A stretch of DNA of 29,833 nt. Source: a virus. Shown here in pieces: positions 1-7,404 of the stretch (the stretch's first letter is position 1; each line of letters opens with the position of its first letter). The notes below the pieces were generated by a model. The model worked only from the letters and a program-made list of their open reading frames with translations. It had not been told where the DNA came from and made no database searches. Where the stretch lies: positions 1 to 29,833 of the IMG/VR virus record IMGVR_UViG_3300043099_000569; one strand, 5' to 3'. The translations under genes and the position numbers were made by a program.

Positions 1-1508
1 ACTTCATTAGCAAGTGATACAAAAGTGCCCGTTTGTTCTTCAATTTCTTTAAAAACAACCCTAATTCCGTCCATAGGGTCTATGTAATACTTGATACCGC
101 CTTCTTCTACGATTATCACTTTTTTTGCGGGGATTGAATTGTACTCAAAAGCCAATACCTTTCCGTGAACCAAAGGTCTTTGGTCGGAAACTTTGTAGGC
201 TATTGTATCGCCTTCGGTTGCTAAAAAAAATCTTGAAACATTTTCTTTTTTACCGCCTTTTTCAATCTCGTATATTTCGTTTATTTCGCCGTCTTCTACA
301 AGATATTTTTTAAATACTTCAACCAAGTCTTTTGGCATAGTTGAATAATTAATAACTTTTTTCTTGATAAATTTGACAACCTTAAAAGGCTCGTTACCCG
401 CTTCAACCCTTAACTGAACGGCTTTTTTTCCAACAATCCCCTCTTTTACAAGTAGGGTTATTTCAGTAATTAATTTTGTTATTGGGTTTTCTGTTTCGTC
501 GTTTTCTGCAATCAAAACGGCTTTGTGGTTTCCTTTTGAGTTAAAAAGTAGTTTATCTACTCTAAAATCAGTATCCATTCCTTCTACTTTAACAACGTCG
601 CCAACCATAGCAAAATCAGTCCTTGAAGTCGGTTGTGCTTCGGTTTCATAACCCTCAACAAAAACATTTACGGTGTTATGCAAAAATTCAATGTATTCAA
701 ACGTATTTATACCTAATGAACCTCTATAAATTGTATTAAAAATACCGCAGTTATACAAATGGTCTTCGTCGTCCAAACCGTCTAGTAGTACACGGATTAT
801 ATCTTTTGCTTTTGAGGGAATACCTTGTTCTTCAAATTCAGCATATACCTCAAAACTAGGCTTTGTAACGTGCCTAATTTTTGATATGGTTTGAATATAG
901 TTTCTTCCGTCTAGTTCGTTTTTATATTCAACTAAATCGCCAACTTTGGCAAAATAGTATCTTGGGTACGGCATTACAAAATCTTCAATAAAATCTTCAC
1001 CATTAGTGTCTAACTTTAAAACACTAACGATTGTGTGCCCGTGCTCATTTACTTCGCCCGTATCTTTTCCTATTCTAGCCTTGTCTTTACCCTCAACAAT
1101 TATTAAGTCATAAGGTTGCTCTCCGCCACCACCCTCGCCTTCTCCTTCACCCTCGCCTTCTCCTTCGCCCTCGCCTTCACCTTCGCCCTCGCCTTCTCCT
1201 TCACCTTCACCTTTACCCTCGCCTTCTCCTTCACCTTCTCCTTCGCCCTCGCCTTCACCTTCTCCTTCGCCCTCGCCTTCACCTTCGCCTTCACCTTCTC
1301 CTTCGCCCTCGCCTTCACCTTCGCCCTCGCCTTCACCTTCGCCCTCGCCTTCACCTTCGCCTTCTCCTTCTCCTTCTCCTTCTCCTTCACCGCCACGCCT
1401 TCTATTGGGTTGCGGGGTTGGTGTCTGTGTTGGGGTTTGAGGCGTGTCGCTTTGAGTAAATTCTTCTTCTTCGGGTAAATCGCTACCGCTTGTAATAATA
1501 TCTGCCAT
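1..1508 (-). CDS. Gly-Glu repeat protein, C-terminus cut by window edge
   Basis: I do not recognise a family. The reading frame starts at ATG 1508 and stays open to base 1, giving at least 502 residues. Residues 1-40 are a polar Pro/Thr/Gln-rich head. Residues 41-126 are an almost pure Glu-Gly dipeptide run with a single Lys. The rest is predicted beta-rich, with three similar segments, each with an aromatic/Ala stretch, then Gly-Asp and a Val/Ile-rich strand, at about residues 190, 303 and 433. These look like tandem small beta-barrels (SH3/KOW-like is a guess). The gene starts 5 bp after the metalloprotease gene and is the last visible member of the large-protein operon. It could be a packaged or scaffold-like accessory protein. 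The frame is certain; the function is unknown. Confidence 0.85.
   Translation of the reverse strand, partial: MADIITSGSDLPEEEEFTQSDTPQTPTQTPTPQPNRRRGGEGEGEGEGEGEGEGEGEGEGEGEGEGEGEGEGEGEGEGEGEGEGEGEGEGEGEGEGEGKGEGEGEGEGEGEGEGEGEGEGEGEGEGGGGEQPYDLIIVEGKDKARIGKDTGEVNEHGHTIVSVLKLDTNGEDFIEDFVMPYPRYYFAKVGDLVEYKNELDGRNYIQTISKIRHVTKPSFEVYAEFEEQGIPSKAKDIIRVLLDGLDDEDHLYNCGIFNTIYRGSLGINTFEYIEFLHNTVNVFVEGYETEAQPTSRTDFAMVGDVVKVEGMDTDFRVDKLLFNSKGNHKAVLIAENDETENPITKLITEITLLVKEGIVGKKAVQLRVEAGNEPFKVVKFIKKKVINYSTMPKDLVEVFKKYLVEDGEINEIYEIEKGGKKENVSRFFLATEGDTIAYKVSDQRPLVHGKVLAFEYNSIPAKKVIIVEEGGIKYYIDPMDGIRVVFKEIEEQTGTFVSLANE
1131..1388 (-). repeat. Coding repeat: 43 Glu-Gly-type dipeptides
   Basis: This is 258 bp of in-frame GAR-GGN hexamers on the minus strand, encoding residues 41-126 of the surrounding protein. 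One GAR is replaced by AAA (Lys) at 1212-1214. A higher-order 18-bp unit, GAAGGTGAAGGCGAGGGC, recurs with slight variants, which suggests growth by slippage or unequal recombination. Gly codons vary among GGA, GGC and GGT while the peptide is kept, so the protein sequence appears to be maintained. The tract is purine-rich on the mRNA strand. Confidence 0.95.
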
Positions 1509-1512
1509 ATCC

Positions 1513-4443
1513 TTATTTTAATTTATTATTGAATAATTCTATCATCTTGTTTTGTGTATCACGTTTGCCCATATAGTTACCGCCCAAAGAAGTGCCCAAA
1601 TTGTCTATTGACATAATTTGAACATCAACCTCTTTAACGCCCACAAAGAATTTAATCTTTACTGTATGCCCGTTCACAGTTTCATTAATGAAGTGCCATT
1701 GATTTCCTTGCTTAAATAAAGTCTTTATTTTTTCTATGAATTTTGAAACTTCTTCGTTTGTACTTTCTTCTTCGGTAGGTGTACTTGAACCTCCAACTTT
1801 TTCAACATACTCATATCCCAAAAACGGCATTAAATTTCCGTCCTTGTCTTTGTATAGTATCTCAAATCCGTTTGGCGTAAAATTAAAGTTTGAAGCCTTC
1901 GGAAATTCTAGCCAACTCAAACCCTTTATTGAAAAAGGCTTATCAGTACCTTCTGCCTCTTTTGGTATTTCAGTTCCACTTGCAAGATAAATACCGTTTG
2001 TTTGAACGTATGAAACCGTCTTAAATGTTCCAACCCAATCGGGCTTATTCTTATTGAAAGAAACTCTCAAAACAGTACCTAGTTTTAAGTGATTTTTTAA
2101 TTGGCTCAAATTGGTAATGTTCTTTGTAACAGACACAAAGCCTTGCTCGTCTTTTGTTTCCTCTTTCGGTGTTTCAACAATGTCGCTTTTTGGCACTTCA
2201 ACCACCTCAACGGTTTCTTTTACCTTTTCAACGGGCAATTCAATCGGTAATGAACCGTCAACTAAAGCCTCTAGTTTTTTAACAAAAAAAAGCATTTTTT
2301 GTAATTCGCTTTCATTTTCTATTGCTTTGGGATAGAAAATTTCGTCCAAATTTTTATCAAAATAGTTGATTTCTTGAAACTGTGCGGTTTCTTTTATTTC
2401 GTTTAAGGTTCTAGGCGACAAAGGTTGTTTTGATATGTAGTTTAAAAATATCTGAACAAACACTTCCGATAACCCACCCGCTTTATCAATCTTTTCTTTT
2501 TCAATCTTATCCGCAATAGTAAGTTCAACATTTTCTCTGCCTATAATATCGCAAACAATGTGTCCTATTTCGTGTAAAATAGGTACTGCCGAAACACTTT
2601 CGTTCAAATGAATAATGTATTCTCCTTCGATTGTTTCTACCGCACCCATAATCTTTTCGGGTAGTGTTTTTTCCTCAATTAAAGAGTTGTAAATTGCGGT
2701 TACTTTTTTTTGCTGAATACTCTCGCTTGATAGCGGTAGTGCGTAACCTAATATTTCTTCTTCAATCTGTGAAACGTGCTGAACATCACGGCTCTCAATT
2801 TCCCCCGCCAAGTGCTCGTATGTTTGAAAAAATATCTGTCTGATTTGATTTTCATTAAAGCCTTGCCCTAGAAGTTTTACCGAAGCCTTTTGACCTTCCT
2901 TAAAATACTTAATTAGTAATTCAACTTTTTCACAAAAAGAAGTGCCTAAAAACTCAACTAAAAATTTCTTTTTTAAATCGTTTGCATTAAGGTACGAGTT
3001 AATCATTTCAAAAACCATATCCTTAATGGAATTGTAGTAGTTTTCCTCTGATAGCATTTCGCCGTCAGAAAGTTTAATGTTTTTATAATATTTAGCGTAC
3101 CTAGTATATGAATAAAGCCCGTCGTGATTGGCTTCTTTAGAGTACATATCTTTAAGTTTATTTGAGATAAAAAAATACTGCTTAACACCCTCACCGCCTA
3201 ACGCTTGTATCATTTTAGCAAGTTTATTATCACCGCCCTGACCAAAGCCTTCAATGTGCTGAATAGCGTGTTGTACTTCGTGTAACAATACTGTTTTTAA
3301 ATCAAAATCATTTTCATTTCCATAAATAAAAAGATAACCACCGCTATCGTTATAAAAAAATGCGTAGTCATTATCGCTTCCTAATTTCTTTGAGTTATTA
3401 GCATAGAAAATAGGCATTTTATACAAACTAGGATAGTGCTTGTAAAGTTCTTTATGTTCCAATACTTGACCCAATGTAACGTCCCACCCTTTACGCAAAA
3501 AACCCTCTAACATAGGTAGTGTAGCCGTTATATTATTGGAGTTCATTAACTCATAAACCTCGCTTTTTCTTGAAATAAACGAACTTGTGGTGGGAATATA
3601 AACATCATTCAAACTTAAACTAGGAACTTGTGCTTCTTTATCCCCAACAATACGCTTTCTCCACATTTGGTCATTTTGATTAAAAAACCAATTTGTTTTT
3701 GCGTAAATTTCGGTTGGAGAAAAATTATTACGGAACATTGTTTTTGCTTCTTCAAGCGTTTTGTCGTTTTTTGCCATTTCTGACTTTTCGCCACAATACA
3801 TATACCTCATAACGCCCATTTTTTCGGGTATTAATTCTCCGCTTGAAGTACGAACCGCCATTACAACTTTTTTAATCATATCGCCGAACAAACTCTTGTT
3901 TGATACTGTCCGAGTATGCGTGTCTATGGTATCAGCTATCCTTACAACATCATCTTTAACTTGTTGTTTGGTCTGAACAAACCTATCAACTGAATTTATG
4001 AAATTGTCCCTAGAGAATATCTGAAACGAATTTTCATAAAAGGTGTTCTTTTGTCTTTCTTCTATGCTCTGTAAATCCATAGCCCTAGCGTTTGCTAGGA
4101 ACTGATATAACTTGGTTTGGTGGTCGCTTTTTTTATCGTCGGACACCTTATTTACAAAGTAATATTTTAAGAACTGATAAAACAGAATGTTTTGCGTGTC
4201 AAAAGGTTGTTGAAAGAAACCTATGTCGTAAGGAATAACTCCGTTGTAAGGTCTTTTTCTATTTAGGTTGAGTGTAATTTCCGAAATCAACTGTACGCCC
4301 TTAATGTCAACAATACTGCTAGTTTTGTCGTCATAACTGTAATAAAAAGCCAAAAACTGATTATCCGTCATATACTTCATTTCTTCTGACGGCAAGTATT
4401 GGTAAAACTCTGTATTTTTAAGGTCGTTTAATGTCAGTTTCAT
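1513..4443 (-). CDS. Large protein with two HExxH zincin-like domains
   Basis: A 976-residue protein with two separate metalloprotease-like sites. The first is LLHEVQHAIQ, with HEVQH at residues 388-392. It is preceded by a segment with the pattern EIYAKTNWF...MW and followed by AGEIESRD around residue 548, which could supply a third ligand. This layout resembles the large polyvalent-protein-associated zincin-like domains (LPD23 type) of phages and plasmids, here with about 150 residues inserted between HExxH and the Glu. The second is ILHEIGHIVCD, with HEIGH at 624-628 and a candidate downstream Glu at 660. A Pro/Glu/Val linker near 730-770 leads to a C-terminal beta-rich region. There is no signal peptide. 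It overlaps the upstream gene by 4 bp. Proteolysis of a host or phage target is inferred, not shown. Confidence 0.85.
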   Translation of the reverse strand: MKLTLNDLKNTEFYQYLPSEEMKYMTDNQFLAFYYSYDDKTSSIVDIKGVQLISEITLNLNRKRPYNGVIPYDIGFFQQPFDTQNILFYQFLKYYFVNKVSDDKKSDHQTKLYQFLANARAMDLQSIEERQKNTFYENSFQIFSRDNFINSVDRFVQTKQQVKDDVVRIADTIDTHTRTVSNKSLFGDMIKKVVMAVRTSSGELIPEKMGVMRYMYCGEKSEMAKNDKTLEEAKTMFRNNFSPTEIYAKTNWFFNQNDQMWRKRIVGDKEAQVPSLSLNDVYIPTTSSFISRKSEVYELMNSNNITATLPMLEGFLRKGWDVTLGQVLEHKELYKHYPSLYKMPIFYANNSKKLGSDNDYAFFYNDSGGYLFIYGNENDFDLKTVLLHEVQHAIQHIEGFGQGGDNKLAKMIQALGGEGVKQYFFISNKLKDMYSKEANHDGLYSYTRYAKYYKNIKLSDGEMLSEENYYNSIKDMVFEMINSYLNANDLKKKFLVEFLGTSFCEKVELLIKYFKEGQKASVKLLGQGFNENQIRQIFFQTYEHLAGEIESRDVQHVSQIEEEILGYALPLSSESIQQKKVTAIYNSLIEEKTLPEKIMGAVETIEGEYIIHLNESVSAVPILHEIGHIVCDIIGRENVELTIADKIEKEKIDKAGGLSEVFVQIFLNYISKQPLSPRTLNEIKETAQFQEINYFDKNLDEIFYPKAIENESELQKMLFFVKKLEALVDGSLPIELPVEKVKETVEVVEVPKSDIVETPKEETKDEQGFVSVTKNITNLSQLKNHLKLGTVLRVSFNKNKPDWVGTFKTVSYVQTNGIYLASGTEIPKEAEGTDKPFSIKGLSWLEFPKASNFNFTPNGFEILYKDKDGNLMPFLGYEYVEKVGGSSTPTEEESTNEEVSKFIEKIKTLFKQGNQWHFINETVNGHTVKIKFFVGVKEVDVQIMSIDNLGTSLGGNYMGKRDTQNKMIELFNNKLK

Positions 4444-4763
4444 ATTATTCTCTCAATAAAATCTAGTTCGTTAAAAAATCCGTAGTGGCAACCTTCTTTT
4501 TCTTCAAAATCGGGAACTAAATCTCCCGTTTCTTTGTCAAAAGCGTAAACTCCCCAACGCTTGTCTTGGATTGAGCCATTATAAAAAGTGTATTTTTCAG
4601 AAACCACAAACAGATATTTTGGTATGCTTGGGTTACTTGCTAATTCATATTTTATTTCAGTTATTACAACACCTTTATTTGGCATTGGCTCTGATATTTC
4701 ACCTATGTTCTTTTTGTGAACAAAGTTGTAAATTTTGTCTTTTACTTCTTGTTTAATTTCCAT
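4440..4763 (-). CDS. Hypothetical protein, 107 aa, acidic
   Basis: I do not recognise this protein. It has alternating charged and aromatic strands (VVSEKYTFYNGS, RWGVYAFDKETGDLVPDF), which suggest a small beta-sheet domain, and no membrane segment or signal peptide. It sits between the VWA-like gene and the two-zincin gene and overlaps the latter by 4 bp, so the two are probably translationally coupled. Its start is preceded by AAAACAAATAAGT, the same 13-nt initiator found before ATG 18537 and ATG 18877. Confidence 0.75.
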   Translation of the reverse strand: MEIKQEVKDKIYNFVHKKNIGEISEPMPNKGVVITEIKYELASNPSIPKYLFVVSEKYTFYNGSIQDKRWGVYAFDKETGDLVPDFEEKEGCHYGFFNELDFIERII

Positions 4764-4774
4764 ACTTATTTGTT

Positions 4775-6106
4775 TTAAGGGTTTGAACTTCCTTTTACTT
4801 GTCTTAAAATTTCATCACAATCTACATTTCCTAAGTTGATACTACTTTCGGAGGGCGGGGCAAACGAAACTCCCATTTGAGCCAATAACTCGGCATTTCT
4901 TTTTTCTGCGTCGCAAATAATGTATGCAAGATTTCTTTCTATACCTTCTTGCGAACATACATCATCACCGCCTATGAAATAATAAAGAGTGTCTTTTTCT
5001 TGCTCTATTTCACCCTTTTTAATTTGTTCTTCAATAACTTGTTGGGTGTCGTAAAACGGCGGAGAATAATATAGCCCCGTATTAAGAATATCAGAATTTT
5101 TCCATTGTTCAGCCATAAAGTAATCAAAACAACGAACACGGAAAAATGAACCGTCAGCTAAAGGATATAACAAGCCGAGTGTATCTAATTCTTCGTCGTA
5201 GTTTTTAACGTCAATTAAATGTGTTCTATATCCGTCAGCCTTAACGCCTTTAAAGTTAAAAGGTCTATCGTTTCCTATTGACATAGAGTTTCTTGAATAT
5301 GTACTTGCCGTTATTACTACCGCAGTAATTCTTACCGCATACCCCTTACTCATTAAAAACTGTGCAATCATTGTTGCACCGATACCCGCCCAATATATTT
5401 CTCTTTGATACCAATTACCGCCTACTTGCACAAAAATCCTAACGCTTCTTTTTGGTCTTGGGTGTTTTTCTTTATACAAAAAAGACTTTTTATTTAAACT
5501 TCCCCATTGTTTAGTTCCGTTATCACTTCTAGTTTGAGTAAGGAACGCTTCGCTTCCGTCTTCTTTAAGTTTAAATAAAACTAAATCTTGTTCTTCTCCG
5601 AATACTTTTACTTTTTTCCTAATCTCTTTGCCGTTTTTGTCATAAACTTGCTCACCTTCTCCTAAAAAGAAAAATCTATCGTGCTTGACACTCCAAAGAC
5701 TTAATTCTGCGTCGGGCGACATAAGTGCCCTTTCAAGACTAAATACACCCAACCCTCTGTCGTTTGGCTTTATTACCTCTTGCGGAATAATGCTTGTTGA
5801 AATTTTTTCAAGTAAAGAAAAAAACGGCTTTATATCTTCATACTTATTGTTGAACAAAGTCATATTTTTATACTCTTTCCTATCCATAGCGTCCTTCCAA
5901 CTTGAAGGGACGGGAGAAGTAAACCAATCTATGTTGTCTTTTGTTTCTCCATTTCTCGTATCACGGTCAACTTCCCCTCTGTATCTCAACAGTTCTCTAG
6001 TGTAGTCGGAATTAGAGGCAATACAATCTTGAACTATCTTGTCCCAAACGGCACAATAGTCCCAAATCCCCTTGTATTTCCTTATGCTTACTTTATATTC
6101 AGCCAT
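4775..6106 (-). CDS. VWA-like protein, partner of the adjacent AAA+ ATPase
   Basis: A 443-residue protein. Residues 221-264 (SVRIFVQVGG, then an amphipathic helix with AGIGATMIAQFLMSKGY and the strand VRITAVV) match the start of a von Willebrand A-like Rossmann fold of the type seen in phage proteins encoded next to MoxR ATPases (DUF7192-like, from memory). The DxSxS metal-binding motif expected after the first strand is missing: the sequence there is VGGNW. The N-terminal half is a separate domain with a Gly/Lys-rich central part. The gene lies 17 bp downstream of the AAA+ gene, the usual arrangement of MoxR-VWA pairs. In known systems the VWA protein recruits a substrate to the ATPase; here that is inferred from neighbourhood and fold pattern. 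Confidence 0.65.
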   Translation of the reverse strand: MAEYKVSIRKYKGIWDYCAVWDKIVQDCIASNSDYTRELLRYRGEVDRDTRNGETKDNIDWFTSPVPSSWKDAMDRKEYKNMTLFNNKYEDIKPFFSLLEKISTSIIPQEVIKPNDRGLGVFSLERALMSPDAELSLWSVKHDRFFFLGEGEQVYDKNGKEIRKKVKVFGEEQDLVLFKLKEDGSEAFLTQTRSDNGTKQWGSLNKKSFLYKEKHPRPKRSVRIFVQVGGNWYQREIYWAGIGATMIAQFLMSKGYAVRITAVVITASTYSRNSMSIGNDRPFNFKGVKADGYRTHLIDVKNYDEELDTLGLLYPLADGSFFRVRCFDYFMAEQWKNSDILNTGLYYSPPFYDTQQVIEEQIKKGEIEQEKDTLYYFIGGDDVCSQEGIERNLAYIICDAEKRNAELLAQMGVSFAPPSESSINLGNVDCDEILRQVKGSSNP

Positions 6107-6123
6107 TTTGCTTTTTATTTAGA

Positions 6124-7392
6124 TTACTCGTTCCAAAGTTTACCCTTGTTGTCTTTCCCCGTAATTGGGTCATATCCCGTCAATTTCTTATATTCTTCCT
6201 TGAATAAAGTTAAGGTTTGGTTTTTCGCTTGTTCAAGAATTTCGTCAAGTGTAATCTCAATACTAGGGTTAATAATTGACTTAAATCTAGCGTCTTTTTT
6301 CATATTTTGAGCACGACTTTCCCCCAAACTTTCAATGAAACTCATAATACTGTCTTTTAGCGTTTTACCGCCTTTCCAAGTACCGTCTTCAACTTCTTTT
6401 TCAGTTGTTCCTACGGGATAAAAAGCAATAGGGCTTTCAATCTCACGCAACATTTCAAGTTGATAAATTCGATTGAAATTTAACATAGAACGGAGTGTAA
6501 TTGCTTCGATACTGTCAACGGGTAGTTTATCACGAAGACCTTGCCCTAAATTAAATACTGCCGTGTGAACTAAACTCTTTTCAAGTACAGTATCAATATC
6601 AAGTTTATACATCGAACCACTAAAACGGTCAACCAAAGAGTAGTCTTGACGGTTGTTTCCCGAAAAATTAACCGACACCGACTTCATATCTGTATTACCC
6701 GTTCCGATAACCATAAAATCGGGGTGCTTCTTAATCTTATCACCTTTTCCGTTTACAATTATAGCACCTTCACGCCCCGCTTTTGCTAAAGCGTCGTTTA
6801 ATAATCCCGCAGTATTAGGGTCTAGTTTTGGTAACTCGTCCAAAATCAAAATTCCACCGTATCTCCAAGCCTTTTCTAATTGTCCTTCCTCATATCCCTT
6901 AATAGAGAAACCACCAATAATTTGAATAGGAGAAGTCCATTGTGAACAGTTAATTAGGTACGACCAATTATCACTAATGTCTTTTCCGTCTTTATCAACC
7001 ATTGAACCCTTTTTGTATTGTCCGTTTTTTGAGCAAAGAACTTCTGCTACTTGTTCAGCAAGATAAGTTTTTCCCGTACCCGCACGACCATACAAATACA
7101 CATTGTTTTGTACTAAAAGGTCGTCAACGATTTTTTGGAACATAGAGTTAATAATTATTTTACTCTCCTTTGTTTCTTTTGGCACTCCACCACTCGGTAC
7201 TTTCGGTATGGAAGAACTGCCACTTGTAGTTTCTACTTTTGCCATAATTAAATTTTTAAGATTTGCGTCTAGGTTTTCTTCTGTTATTTTTATTTTTGCC
7301 ACTTCTTCTTTAATGGCTCTTTGTATTGCGTCTGATTGAGCCGTCTGCTCGGCTTTCAATTCGTCTAACAACTCTTTTACTGTTCCTTTCAT
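6124..7392 (-). CDS. MoxR/dynein-type AAA+ ATPase
   Basis: A 422-residue protein with a helical, charged N-terminal region (about 1-90) and one AAA+ domain. Walker A is GRAGTGKT at 102-109, Walker B ILILDE at 181-186, sensor 1 is IGTGNT around 229-234, and SLVDRFS with Arg256 is a candidate arginine finger. The pattern fits the MoxR/CbbQ/AAA_5 group, which remodels or activates other proteins using ATP. It is followed 17 bp later by a VWA-like gene, the typical partner, and preceded by the Strawberry-notch-type helicase gene 12 bp away. All motifs look intact, so it is probably an active ATPase. Its target is unknown. Acting on phage DNA-bound complexes or on the neighbouring zincin protein is speculation. 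Confidence 0.88.
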   Translation of the reverse strand: MKGTVKELLDELKAEQTAQSDAIQRAIKEEVAKIKITEENLDANLKNLIMAKVETTSGSSSIPKVPSGGVPKETKESKIIINSMFQKIVDDLLVQNNVYLYGRAGTGKTYLAEQVAEVLCSKNGQYKKGSMVDKDGKDISDNWSYLINCSQWTSPIQIIGGFSIKGYEEGQLEKAWRYGGILILDELPKLDPNTAGLLNDALAKAGREGAIIVNGKGDKIKKHPDFMVIGTGNTDMKSVSVNFSGNNRQDYSLVDRFSGSMYKLDIDTVLEKSLVHTAVFNLGQGLRDKLPVDSIEAITLRSMLNFNRIYQLEMLREIESPIAFYPVGTTEKEVEDGTWKGGKTLKDSIMSFIESLGESRAQNMKKDARFKSIINPSIEITLDEILEQAKNQTLTLFKEEYKKLTGYDPITGKDNKGKLWNE

Positions 7393-7404
7393 TTTTTATC
7401 GTAT

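Noticed and set aside
1131-1388. Possible CRISPR array or intergenic satellite
   Set aside because: The unit is 6 or 18 bp with no unique spacers and lies in frame within a gene.
1103-1478. Open frames on both strands rich in Lys/Ala/Val (minus) or Ala/Phe/Thr (plus) across the repeat
   Set aside because: They are out-of-frame readings of the Glu-Gly coding repeat. The true minus-strand frame starts at 1508 and continues past the repeat to the window edge without a stop.
2111-2335. Plus-strand frames opposite the large genes, here and at many other places
   Set aside because: They lie fully inside strongly supported minus-strand genes and show low-complexity, antisense-type composition without family patterns.
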